Of a stretch of 64,000 nt of DNA, positions 17,960 through 26,775 are shown one piece after another. A program made the translations under genes and the position numbers. Below the pieces are notes generated by a model. That model saw nothing but the letters and a program-made list of their open reading frames with translations. It did no database searches and had not been told where the DNA came from. Source of the stretch: Terriglobia bacterium (GTDB lineage: Bacteria > Acidobacteriota > Terriglobia > JAIQFV01); NCBI GenBank assembly GCA_020072965.1, contig JAIQFY010000003.1:62001-126000 (forward strand), read 5' to 3'. Position 1 is the first letter of the stretch. The number at the start of each line of letters is the position of its first letter.

Positions 17960-19288
17960 TTACTTCCATCTGGCAAAGATACGCTTGTACTCTTCCTCGG
18001 CGGCCTTCGCTGCATTTTCCGGAGTCTCGTCACCCCGCGCGACTTTGGCGAACATGGTGGGGATGACCCAGGTCTTAAAGGCCTCATCAATGGCAGCGGT
18101 TGCGTATCCCGGATACCCGACGTTGGTGGCCCAGTCCAACACGTTTCCCAAAACCTTGTATTTGTCCGGAGGGGTCGCCCGGGGATCGTTGGCAATTTCC
18201 TGTTTCAGGTTCGGCACCAGACTGGGGAAGCATGGAAAATTGTAAAACTGCCCGGCGACAAAGCCGTCATGGAAGGAATCCATGTAGTCAATCAGGAACT
18301 GCTGCGCGCCTTCCTTGTTCTCAGCAAATTCCCAGATCACATAACAATTCATGACGTGCTCTGCGGCAATCCGGCGCACCGGACCCTTCAACGCCGGACT
18401 GATCATGATTTTGCTGTCGATGGGCAAATGCTCTCTCTCGGATTGGCGGGTGACAGAAATGGCGTTCGCCACATAAGACACCCGGCCGGCGAGCATGGCC
18501 TGGTTGTTGGATGGTGGAGTCCAGGTGAACACCTCCGCGGTTTCAGACTCCTGGTACAGCGCCTTCATAAATTTCAGGGCCTCAATGGTATTCTTGGAGT
18601 TGATGGTGACGTTGCCTTGTTCATCCTGCTCGGCTCCCCCAAACGACCACAGCAGGGCACGCATGGCCATGCTGCTATCGAGTTCCTGCGATAAGCCAAT
18701 GCCACAGGGATGGCCGGTCTTGTCACGGATCTTCTTGGCGCCGGCACGCAAATCGTCGTAGGTATCGGGGCCGTTGGGGAATCCGGCCTCGGCCCACCAA
18801 TCCTTGTGCCAGTTGCCCGGGTCGGGGGTATAGGCGTCGGAAAATGCGAAGTATCTCCTGGTTTTGGGGTTGTAAGTGGACCGGTGACCCAGTTCAATCT
18901 TTTTCCCGTGCTTCTTCTCGACCTCCTGGTATACGTGGGTCATGTCGATGGTCTGCTTCTCATAAGCCGCCGGCGGGGAAAGGAACATGAAGAGATCGTG
19001 GCCTTTCCTCGCCGAGACCTCGGACGCGGCCCGTGTGTTCAGGTCGACCAGGTTGATATTGTCAACAGTAACGACGGTATCGTGTTTCTGCCCCCATTGC
19101 TTGGTAAAAGTCCCATTGAACCACGTGTCAAAAGCGGGAACAAAGTGGCTCCATTGAAGAATCTTCAGCGTCTTCTGAGGTGCCTGTCCGAAGTGCATTG
19201 CAGGACCCAGTCCTGCCGCGATCGCTCCCGTTGTGGTCAGTTTGACGAAATCCCTCCGGGAGATTCCCCGACCTCTTCTCTTTGCCAT
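17960..19288 (-). CDS. ABC transporter solute-binding protein with Tat signal
   Basis: A 442-residue periplasmic binding protein of the extracellular solute-binding protein family 1 type. The N-terminus has a twin-arginine signal (GISRRDFVKLTTTGAIAAG) rather than a plain Sec signal, implying export in folded form. The mature part contains ILQWSHFVPAFDTWF and the Trp/Tyr-rich segments normal for sugar-binding members. The frame extends 23 codons upstream, but GGGAGGAG before the ATG at 19288 identifies the real start. It is first in the operon that runs through the ATPase, both permeases and malate synthase. The ligand is unknown; location suggests a compound feeding glycolate or glyoxylate metabolism. 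Confidence 0.85.
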   Translation of the reverse strand: MAKRRGRGISRRDFVKLTTTGAIAAGLGPAMHFGQAPQKTLKILQWSHFVPAFDTWFNGTFTKQWGQKHDTVVTVDNINLVDLNTRAASEVSARKGHDLFMFLSPPAAYEKQTIDMTHVYQEVEKKHGKKIELGHRSTYNPKTRRYFAFSDAYTPDPGNWHKDWWAEAGFPNGPDTYDDLRAGAKKIRDKTGHPCGIGLSQELDSSMAMRALLWSFGGAEQDEQGNVTINSKNTIEALKFMKALYQESETAEVFTWTPPSNNQAMLAGRVSYVANAISVTRQSEREHLPIDSKIMISPALKGPVRRIAAEHVMNCYVIWEFAENKEGAQQFLIDYMDSFHDGFVAGQFYNFPCFPSLVPNLKQEIANDPRATPPDKYKVLGNVLDWATNVGYPGYATAAIDEAFKTWVIPTMFAKVARGDETPENAAKAAEEEYKRIFARWK

Positions 19289-19846
19289 GGTTGTCTCCTC
19301 CCTATTAAGTTGAGTTCCGACCCAGGAACTGCCGGAAGGAATGCTGCGAGTGGACACACCATCCCTCCCGGGGGCTTACCTCGAACAAAACTGCAGGTCA
19401 TCCCTTATGGCACAAAGGCAACAGAGGTCGGTATGTGACTCCGGCCCCTTTATTAAGTATTCAGTGAGTCTCAACTGGTACAGTTCGTTCGGACCCCGCA
19501 CTGGACTGATCACCCCAGTCGGATCTGCTCCATCACGTTCTAATAGGCCAAGGTAGTCTTGTCTCAAGTGGCCATGGTATTTGAGTTGGAGACACGACCC
19601 AAAGAATCTCCCACGTGGGATCCTTGGCCTATCCGAAACGATTTGGACCGTCTTTCTTTGGTAGCCAGAGGGGTTTGAGTGACAGGAAAAACTCACCATG
19701 TCCCATCCCCCTCACGCCTACCCAGGTGAAACGCGTATGTTTATCTGAAGCATACATTCGAATGTCGGCACAGCGGACTTCAATGGCGAGACAACGCTCA
19801 CTGAAGTTCTCCATTCCTATTCATCAGGGGCCCAGTAATTTCTCAG
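19289..19846 (-). promoter_or_regulatory. Upstream region of the ABC/malate synthase/glc operon, with a 12-bp palindrome
   Basis: About 560 non-coding bases between the MFS gene end and the solute-binding-protein start. A perfect palindrome TCCCACGTGGGA lies at 19609-19620, about 320 bases before the start codon, and could be a regulator site. No gene was recognised here. The regulatory role is inference. Confidence 0.35.
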
Positions 19847-21124
19847 CTAGGCTGGAACCTTAACCGCGCTTGGCGCACGGGCCTCTGACGGGATTTGGGG
19901 ACGCTTCGCCAGCATTTCACAAATTAACGCAACCACTGCCAAGCCCGCCGCCCAGTAAAAGGCGGACTGGTAGTCCTTGTATTTGTCGAACAGCTTGCCG
20001 CCGATTCGGGGTCCAATAATCCCTGCCACTCCCCAAGCGGTAAAGAGCAGGCCGTAGTTGATGCCCGCATTCTTTGTCCCCCAAAAATCAGAGGTGGCTG
20101 AACCGTTCACGGAAAGCTGCGTGCCATAGCACCAGTACACGACAAATATCACCACATACATGAACACCGGGACCGCGACAATGCCTCCTGTGTGAGGCAG
20201 GATGACCATGGAGACGGCTGAAATTGCGATCATCAACCGCAAGACGTTGAGGCGGCCGAGGGTATCGGACATCCAGCCGGAAAGGATCCGCCCGGCGGCG
20301 TTGCCTGCCGCCCCGATGAATATACCCGTGGTGGCCAGTGCAAGCGGTACGCCTTTGCTTCGAGCGAACGGGACAAGCTGGCTGATCACCATGAGACCCG
20401 CCGAGCACCCCAAGGCATATGCGACCCACATTAGGTAAAAAGCGGGGGTACGCACCATTTCACCTGGTTTGAATTCGTAGGTGGTGGCAGCAGACTTAGA
20501 GGCCGGAGCTGGGGACCATCCATGTGGCTTGTAGCCCACCGGTGGATTTCTCAACAGGAATGCTCCAAACATCGTCATGACGAGAAAGATGACTCCCAGG
20601 ATCTCGAAGGTCGACCGCCATCCATATGTCGGGATGAGGTAATTGCCGGCGAGCGGGCCGAAAATGGCAGAGCCACCTCCGTAACCCGCCACCGCCAAGC
20701 CGACCGCCAGTCCCCGCTTGTCGGGAAACCATTTCGCCATGACGGGGATGGGGGTGGCATACCCAAAGCCATTGCCCAAACCACCGATCACGCCAAAACA
20801 AACGATCAGGTAGTTTAAACTGCTTGTGTAAGCCGAGAGGAAAAACCCTATACTGACCAGCAATCCCCCGGTGACCGAAATCCAAAAGGGCCCGAATTTA
20901 TCCTGAAGCCGTCCGGCCAAGATGAATGTCAGCGCAAAGACAACCACGGCGATGGTGAAAACCACAGAGGTGTCGGCACGTTTCCACCCAAATTCCTTTT
21001 CCAGAGGCGCGACAAACACACTCCAGGCGTAAAGCGTCCCCAACGCCAGGTTCATAGACATTCCCCCGACCACGTGCCACCACCGATTCAGATGGCCTTC
21101 GGGGGTTGATAAATTTGTTGCCAT
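19847..21124 (-). CDS. MFS transporter, oxalate/formate antiporter (OFA) family
   Basis: A 425-residue inner-membrane carrier with about twelve transmembrane segments. The start MSMNLALGTLYAWSVFVAPL, the loop RLQDKFGPFWISVTGG and GLGNGFGYATPIPVMAKWFP are hallmarks of the OFA family, typified by OxlT of Oxalobacter. Members carry oxalate, formate, and in many cases other monocarboxylates. An AAGGAGG eight bases before the ATG sets the start. It sits between the glycolate/glyoxylate operon and the porin and formate dehydrogenase genes, all on the minus strand, so a small carboxylate such as formate, glycolate or oxalate is a sensible substrate. The exact substrate cannot be read from sequence. 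Confidence 0.82.
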   Translation of the reverse strand: MATNLSTPEGHLNRWWHVVGGMSMNLALGTLYAWSVFVAPLEKEFGWKRADTSVVFTIAVVVFALTFILAGRLQDKFGPFWISVTGGLLVSIGFFLSAYTSSLNYLIVCFGVIGGLGNGFGYATPIPVMAKWFPDKRGLAVGLAVAGYGGGSAIFGPLAGNYLIPTYGWRSTFEILGVIFLVMTMFGAFLLRNPPVGYKPHGWSPAPASKSAATTYEFKPGEMVRTPAFYLMWVAYALGCSAGLMVISQLVPFARSKGVPLALATTGIFIGAAGNAAGRILSGWMSDTLGRLNVLRLMIAISAVSMVILPHTGGIVAVPVFMYVVIFVVYWCYGTQLSVNGSATSDFWGTKNAGINYGLLFTAWGVAGIIGPRIGGKLFDKYKDYQSAFYWAAGLAVVALICEMLAKRPQIPSEARAPSAVKVPA

Positions 21125-21524
21125 AGTGAAGCCTCCTTCTCCTGTTTTTTATTTGATTCCAAGGCTGTCTAATTTGCAGGCAACCACTCCACCCTTGGCT
21201 ATTAAATCTCCCAGGGGCACCGCAATCCTTACGGAGACGATATTCGTCGCCCCCGCGAAGGAAACTCACTTCCCTGAATCCCCGCCTGACAATCAACTCA
21301 ACGGCCGGGTTGATCCAACCCAAAGGCGGGGACGTCTGACCCGACAAAATCAACCCGGTCCAAAAATTGATAGGAACAGCTCATATGCCAGGGGCGAGAC
21401 AAAACGCTGAAAGCCGACTGCAAAAGACGTCCCTATATGTGTTGCTACTCTCAAGTTCAGCCTCCCCTCCAACTGAGGAGCGACGGGAGAAAGGGGATTC
21501 GACCTTCTCCCGGGTTCGCCACAA
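21125..21524. other. Intergenic region, nothing recognised
   Basis: About 400 bases between the porin stop (21525) and the OFA carrier start (21124). It should hold the OFA promoter and the porin transcript end. No clear hairpin with a T-run and no coding potential were seen. Confidence 0.45.
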
Positions 21525-23465
21525 CTAGAAAGTGGTCATGACAGAAAGCTGTTCCCGGCGGTCATGCCAGACATGAGCAGGGAGACCTCTGAAAATGGGA
21601 AGAGCTCCCACGTCGTTAGCCGAACGCGTGCGGTAATACGATTCTTCAAAAGCGAAAGTCAAATACTTGTTGAACTTGTAGTTGAGGTTGGAAAGATACA
21701 AGTCACCGATGGCGCGATTGGCTGGAGCCACATGCCGCACGTCCCGCGGGAATGCTTCGTCAAACCCGTAATGAAACGTCATCGACCAACCCGCGCCCCG
21801 TCCTGCAGGATCCGCTCCCGCGAGACGGGATAACGGCAAGCCGAGCTCAATGAATCCCCCTTTGGCCCTGACAGGACGTTGCGGGGCGACGGTTGGGACT
21901 CCATTTTGGAGGCCAAAAATAACGGTCGAAGCTCCGTCAATGGATAGGGCCGACGTTTGTCCGGTCAATCCAGCGGGATCGTTGAATTCGGAGAAGATCT
22001 GGCCTTCAAAGTAGAACCGCAGATCCTCACCGTTATAGGCCTTCATGAGCAGTGTGAACCAACGGGTGGGAAGTTGCGCCTCCAGGGTTCCGCCATAGCG
22101 GGAGCTATCCACTTGGGCACCGGTTGGAAACGCCGCTTTAAACGCTGCCGGCACGCCCGCGGCTGTAATGACCGCGGCCCGCTGGCCGTACATCCAGCTC
22201 GCAATCAGTTGCGCGGGCGCTACACCCGGCGACTTGTCCAACTGGAACTGGGTCACAAACCGCCCTTGAAGCTCGGGCATACTGGAGTCGGCGCCCTGTC
22301 GCTCGCCGAAGCCGAGTTGGTTCGCAACACCCAGGGCGTTTAATCCCAGATCGGTAGGCAGGTTTCCATAAGCCGGAAGGACCAGGGCAAACTCGGGCTC
22401 GAATTTTAGATTTCGAGAGCCTCCATGAGTGAAAGCAACGCCAAAGCGGAACTGAGGCGCGCGTTCGTATAGTGAACCAAACCCGATTCCCAAACCCGTC
22501 GTCTCAACGAAATAGGGCAAGGTTGAAGAGGCGAAAGGGGTCCAGTCCTGACCAAAGAGGGCAAAGGCACTCGTCTTGTCAGAAAACTTCTTGTCAATCC
22601 GTAACCACCCCAGACGTATCTGGAGCGCATTGGAACGGATCGTAGAAATGTTTCGATTATTCGCGCGGGAGAAGTTTCCTTCAAAATCCGTCTCGATCTT
22701 TCCCGTGATGGTGATGGTCTTGGAAGGGTCCAGCCATTCGAAGTCAGCCCCAACTCGGAGCGCACGGGCATTCAGGTGAAATTCCGGTGAGCCGAATGGA
22801 CCCGTGTCCCCGAGAGCAAACCCCGGGAGAGGAAAGTCGTTGCCCTGGGGGGACGACGTGTCATGGATGAGACTAAATTTAAACAAGCCATAGGGCTTTA
22901 TCTTGATATCGTTTCCAATCTTTATTACCGGCAGCAGACCATCCCGTTTGTAGGCGGCGTCGCCCGCCAGACCCAACGCGCGAATGGGGGCTACCGCGGG
23001 AATCACCGGTGGGGGAGCTGTCTCCGGTGGAGAGGGGGGGGCGCTCGCTTCCGCGCTGGACCAGGGGTCGGCAGGAGCGGTATTTCGCGCGGACATCATC
23101 CCGGGATCAAAACTGCTCCCTGCATCTCTCGGGACTGCAACCCCGGCATAATTTCGGGAGGCCACCATCGTGCGGGGTGCGGTGGCAGCGGCAAGAGCGA
23201 AGGAGGCCGCCATCTCATCATATTCCTTCTGACTGATGAGCCCTTTCGACAACAGAAGCTTTGCCAACTGCATCTGGCTATCGACGGACGACGCGGTCTG
23301 ATTCAGCGAAGTCGCCTCCTCCGGGGTAATAATGCCCTTCGACTGGAGCAAGCGGACCAGAGGATTGGGGGCCGGGGGAGAGCCGTCCTTCGGCTGTGCC
23401 ATGCCCAGACTTGCCATGACGAATAACACGAGCACTAAGAGAATCAATTGCGATGACTTTTTCAT
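21525..23465 (-). CDS. Outer-membrane porin-like protein with N-terminal repeated helical motif
   Basis: A 646-residue exported protein. It begins with a signal peptide (MKKSSQLILLVLVLFVMASLGMAQ). Two copies of a short helical motif follow (LVRLLQSKGIITPEEATSL, then LAKLLLSKGLISQKEYDEMA), then a Pro/Ala-rich linker, then a long region with alternating aromatic/polar strands ending in Phe (SVMTTF), typical of a beta-barrel. It resembles phosphate-selective porin O/P-like proteins of Acidobacteriota. The frame extends 35 codons upstream, but GGAGGAG seven bases before the ATG at 23465 fits best. It lies between the OFA carrier and fdhE and may let small anions into the periplasm. Solute specificity unknown. 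Confidence 0.72.
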   Translation of the reverse strand: MKKSSQLILLVLVLFVMASLGMAQPKDGSPPAPNPLVRLLQSKGIITPEEATSLNQTASSVDSQMQLAKLLLSKGLISQKEYDEMAASFALAAATAPRTMVASRNYAGVAVPRDAGSSFDPGMMSARNTAPADPWSSAEASAPPSPPETAPPPVIPAVAPIRALGLAGDAAYKRDGLLPVIKIGNDIKIKPYGLFKFSLIHDTSSPQGNDFPLPGFALGDTGPFGSPEFHLNARALRVGADFEWLDPSKTITITGKIETDFEGNFSRANNRNISTIRSNALQIRLGWLRIDKKFSDKTSAFALFGQDWTPFASSTLPYFVETTGLGIGFGSLYERAPQFRFGVAFTHGGSRNLKFEPEFALVLPAYGNLPTDLGLNALGVANQLGFGERQGADSSMPELQGRFVTQFQLDKSPGVAPAQLIASWMYGQRAAVITAAGVPAAFKAAFPTGAQVDSSRYGGTLEAQLPTRWFTLLMKAYNGEDLRFYFEGQIFSEFNDPAGLTGQTSALSIDGASTVIFGLQNGVPTVAPQRPVRAKGGFIELGLPLSRLAGADPAGRGAGWSMTFHYGFDEAFPRDVRHVAPANRAIGDLYLSNLNYKFNKYLTFAFEESYYRTRSANDVGALPIFRGLPAHVWHDRREQLSVMTTF

Positions 23466-24181
23466 CTGCATACTCCTCCTCGATTGGTTGTCGTGACGGG
23501 ACTGCGCGGATCGGTTGGACAGGTTGATTTTGATGCGATGTCTCATTAATTCGAAAAAGGTGCATGCCACACTCGCGAAGAACGGTCCGCGCTGATGGTG
23601 TGGTTTGTTGCCTCTGGAAAACCTTTTACGAAATCAATTTCGAGTATGGCAGCGGGCGTGAAATCCTGAGATAGATCAGGTCAACTGAAATTTATGCCAA
23701 AGAGAAATGGCTTGCTCAAGATTTGATTCTGGTTTGCCGGGGGCAACGCAGCTCACCCCGCAGCAACGACTCCCGGTGAAAATGTGCCATTTCTGAGGAT
23801 GAGACCGGTATGAGATGGGATGGGGAATGGAAAACGTGATGAGAAGGAGTTGAAAGAATCAGACGGGTCGGGCCAGTGAGGCTTGGATTGAATACTCTCG
23901 TTAAATTGGATATGAAATAGGAATGAATTGAATTCCGGCTGGGTCAGCCGAAAGGTCGTAGAAAGGATAATATGCCAGGACGACAATTGAGGCTGGGAAT
24001 GGCCGGGAGAGGCCTGTACGCTCTTTCGCGGCGGATCACCAGCAAAAGACGACGCTATCTCCATCGGGCCAGACCCTTTCGCAGGAAAAAAGTCCCGCTC
24101 CCCAAACAAGATTCGATGACTCTACTTAGAGACTCTTACCCTGTCAAGTGAAATCATTGGCGCAAAACTCAAATCTCCAAC
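23466..24181. other. Intergenic region of about 715 bases
   Basis: Lies between the fdhE stop and the porin start, both on the minus strand. Short frames have no recognisable product. It should hold the porin promoter. I found no clear terminator or repeat. Confidence 0.45.
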
Positions 24182-25084
24182 CTACATCCCTGCCAAATTC
24201 AGCTGAATCTTCCGGTACCCTTGATCCTGGGCCCAGAGGTCGAGAGGAATCGCTGCCAGTTCATCCACAAGAGGAACCGACCGGTTATCTTTTGTCAGAT
24301 CTATACACTTGATATAGACCTTGCACGCATCGCAGCAATCAACGCGAATGTTCGGAGAATCCTTGGCTGAATAATAAGGAAGCTTGCGAGGATCTATTTC
24401 AGCGCAGGACACGCACGCGATGCGAAGAAAAGGCCAGACGCTCAGGCAATCGCCGCACATGAGGAAGCGGTGCCCGCCCTCCGCGCTTCCTTCCAGAAGG
24501 CCGGGCATGGAAGTGTCACTTGAAAGAAAGGCGACTTGCGGTTTACGTCCGCAAAAAGGGCAGAAGCGATGGGGCTGCGGCTCTTCGGTCAAAGCGGTTT
24601 GAGCCGTGGCGTTCGCGATGGCAAGCTGCGAGTCGAAGGGGAGGGTCTGAGTGTTGGCAAGGAGTTCCAGATAAGGTTGCAGACAAGCGCGTGCAAAGAA
24701 GACGGATTCTGGAGCGGCTTCACCATTCCAATAACCCATCAACACCTCTCTCCACCTCTCTAATCCAACGCCAAGATCCTCTGCTTGAGCGGCGAGGGAC
24801 TCGGAGCCCTTGTGGCGAGCGAGGTCCTGCAAGGAACCGAACCGATGCAGGAAGAGCGGGTGATCGGCTTCAAAGGATCCCGTGAGCGGTCGATTCCTTG
24901 AGGCCGCGCCAATCTGTTTGAAGAGGTCATGCTGCCACTTCAGGACCTCAGCATAAAACGCCAGGATCAAACGCGCAGGCATTCCCGTTTCAGCCAGATT
25001 CTCCGCGCGTTCAATACGGCAGTCCCAGGTGTATTTTGTCGGCATACGGAACGAATTCAAGACGGCGCTTTCCGTTTTCATCAT
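24182..25084 (-). CDS. fdhE: Formate dehydrogenase accessory protein FdhE
   Basis: A 300-residue cytosolic protein needed for assembly of respiratory formate dehydrogenases. The C-terminal half has four paired-cysteine zinc or iron sites (CPFCGRKP, CGDC, CVSC, CCDACKVY), the FdhE arrangement. It is downstream of fdoI on the same strand, but a terminator (25117-25149) lies between them, so it may be expressed at a lower level or from its own promoter. Start uncertain: the frame opens at a TTG (25120); I use the ATG at 25084, with an adjacent ATG at 25081. No strong ribosome site precedes any of them. Confidence 0.8.
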   Translation of the reverse strand: MMKTESAVLNSFRMPTKYTWDCRIERAENLAETGMPARLILAFYAEVLKWQHDLFKQIGAASRNRPLTGSFEADHPLFLHRFGSLQDLARHKGSESLAAQAEDLGVGLERWREVLMGYWNGEAAPESVFFARACLQPYLELLANTQTLPFDSQLAIANATAQTALTEEPQPHRFCPFCGRKPQVAFLSSDTSMPGLLEGSAEGGHRFLMCGDCLSVWPFLRIACVSCAEIDPRKLPYYSAKDSPNIRVDCCDACKVYIKCIDLTKDNRSVPLVDELAAIPLDLWAQDQGYRKIQLNLAGM

Positions 25085-25116
25085 ACCTGACCAGACCTGT
25101 GCGCCCCTTGGGAGAC

Positions 25117-25149
25117 ACAAAAAATGGCGGAACAGACCGTCCCGCCATT
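25117..25149 (-). terminator. Rho-independent terminator after fdoI
   Basis: Read on the minus strand, AATGGCGG and CCGCCATT form a perfect 8-bp stem around an 11-base loop, followed directly by a T-run. It lies 22 bases after the fdoI stop and before fdhE, so it should end or attenuate the fdoGHI transcript. Confidence 0.85.
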
Positions 25150-25171
25150 CGTAGCCTGTCCCAGAGGAAGA

Positions 25172-25852
25172 CTACTTCTTCTCTCCCGTGACCTCACGAT
25201 ACCAGCGCGGGTGATGCCACTTGGCCCAGTCCTTGGTGACCGTGCCACGCGTCATCGCCCGGAACGTCCCCGGCATGGCCGTGGTGGACATGTAGATGTG
25301 GTAAATGATCCCGATCACGAAGGCGACAAAGGTGATTTCATGCAGCCAGTACGAAATCGTCCTCAAAAAATAAGGAAATACTGTGGGGAACCACATGACA
25401 ATGCCGGACGCCAGAAAGGCAATGGCGCCCCAGAAGACGGCCCAGAAATAAATCTTCTGGCCGGCATTGTATTTGCCCACATTCTGCAGTTCGCTTTCGT
25501 AGCGGATGTAGGGTCCGAAGTTATCCTTCCACTCTTCATCGCCCGCTTCCTTCTTCATCTTCATCTTCCAGTAGCGGTAAAGATAAAGGATGGCGATGGT
25601 GAAGCCCAGGGCAAACCACGGATGCAGGGTCCGCACCATCGGCCCTCCCCCGAATACACTCGCCCAGCCAGCGAAGAAGGGCGTAAAAATCACAAAACCC
25701 GTAAACAGGGAAAGGAAGAAGAAGATCGCGACGAGCCAATGAGTCAGGCGCACCGCGGCGGTGTGGCGGACGATCAGGCCATCCACCGCAAGATCCTCTT
25801 TTTCCCGTGCCAAGGTAGCGAGTTGGGATTGAGTCATCACTTCCTGGCTCAT
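25172..25852 (-). CDS. fdoI: Formate dehydrogenase cytochrome b556 (gamma) subunit
   Basis: A 226-residue inner-membrane protein with four predicted transmembrane helices. It carries heme b and passes electrons from formate to the quinone pool. Likely heme-ligand histidines are in RLTHWLVAIF, RTLHPWFAL, and ISYWLHEITF/IIYHIYMS. Length matches FdoI/FdnI. GGAGG before the ATG and a 2-base gap to fdoH show tight coupling. It is the last gene before the terminator at 25117-25149. Confidence 0.88.
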   Translation of the reverse strand: MSQEVMTQSQLATLAREKEDLAVDGLIVRHTAAVRLTHWLVAIFFFLSLFTGFVIFTPFFAGWASVFGGGPMVRTLHPWFALGFTIAILYLYRYWKMKMKKEAGDEEWKDNFGPYIRYESELQNVGKYNAGQKIYFWAVFWGAIAFLASGIVMWFPTVFPYFLRTISYWLHEITFVAFVIGIIYHIYMSTTAMPGTFRAMTRGTVTKDWAKWHHPRWYREVTGEKK

Positions 25853-25854
25853 GA

Positions 25855-26757
25855 TTAGACCTCCTCTCGGTCAACTTTGCGCATGCCCGGCGCCTCATTG
25901 CGCCCATACCGGACGTAGTGAATGATCGTCCCCAGCAAAGCTCCGATCATCAACAAGGAGCCGATCGGTTTGAGGGCATGCTTCCACACGGAGACGGTCC
26001 AAGGGACGTGTGGGTCATTTGGCAGTCCATACAGCTCGGGTTGATCGCCGAGACCCAGCACATAAATGACCCCGGTTCCTCCCACCCCTGGAGGGTCGTA
26101 GATGGCAGCCTTTTCGTAACCGTTGTGCTTCAACTGCTCCACGCGGGCATTGGCGATCTGGACCAGGTGCTCCTTCGTCCCAAACTGCAGGCATCCGGTG
26201 GGACAAGCCTTGATGCAGGCGGGTTCCAAACCGTAGGCCAGGCGGTCAGTACACAGCGTGCACTTATACACCTTCTTGGTCTTCTTGCTGAGACGCGGGA
26301 TGTCGAACGGACAGCCCGTCACGCAGTATTCGCAGCCGATGCAATGTTCCTGCTGGAAGTCCACGACCCCGTTGGTGTACTGGACGATCGCTCCCGGGGC
26401 GGGACACGCCTTCAGGCAGCCGGGGTCTTCGCAATGCATGCACTGGTCTTTCGCCATCAACCAGTGGAATTTCTCCGACCCATCCGGCCTTTTTTCGACA
26501 TGCTCGTTGAACCGGATCAGGTTCCAGAAATTGGCGGTCAGATCGGGCATCGTCTGGTAAGAGCCGAACTCGGAGGGCGCCTCCAGCGCTATGTCCGCGT
26601 TAAACAGATCGTTCCACTCCTGGCACGCCACCTCGCAGGCCTTGCAGCCGATACAGGTCGTCGTATCGATCATCTTGGCGACCGTGGGTGCGGTGCGCAC
26701 GCCCGTGGCGGGGGAAGGAGTTGCCGAGATTCTTCTAAGTTCCATGTTGCTGGGCAT
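25855..26757 (-). CDS. fdoH: Formate dehydrogenase iron-sulfur (beta) subunit
   Basis: A 300-residue four-cluster ferredoxin subunit. Cysteine clusters are visible at about residues 35-46 (CIGCKACEVACQEW), 98-110 (CMHCEDPGCLKACP), 131-142 (CIGCEYCVTGCPF) and 158-175 (CTLC...ACIKACPTGC). A single C-terminal transmembrane helix (IGSLLMIGALLGTIIHYVRYG) anchors it in the membrane, as in FdnH/FdoH. It links the molybdenum or tungsten centre of the alpha subunit to cytochrome b. AAGGAGG lies about nine bases before the ATG. It sits between fdoG and fdoI. Confidence 0.92.
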   Translation of the reverse strand: MPSNMELRRISATPSPATGVRTAPTVAKMIDTTTCIGCKACEVACQEWNDLFNADIALEAPSEFGSYQTMPDLTANFWNLIRFNEHVEKRPDGSEKFHWLMAKDQCMHCEDPGCLKACPAPGAIVQYTNGVVDFQQEHCIGCEYCVTGCPFDIPRLSKKTKKVYKCTLCTDRLAYGLEPACIKACPTGCLQFGTKEHLVQIANARVEQLKHNGYEKAAIYDPPGVGGTGVIYVLGLGDQPELYGLPNDPHVPWTVSVWKHALKPIGSLLMIGALLGTIIHYVRYGRNEAPGMRKVDREEV

Positions 26758-26775
26758 TTTTAATATCCTCCTTTC

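Noticed and set aside
17633-18694. 353-codon plus frame opposite the solute-binding protein and ATPase genes
   Set aside because: Antisense shadow; the minus strand carries well-defined ABC proteins with ribosome sites.
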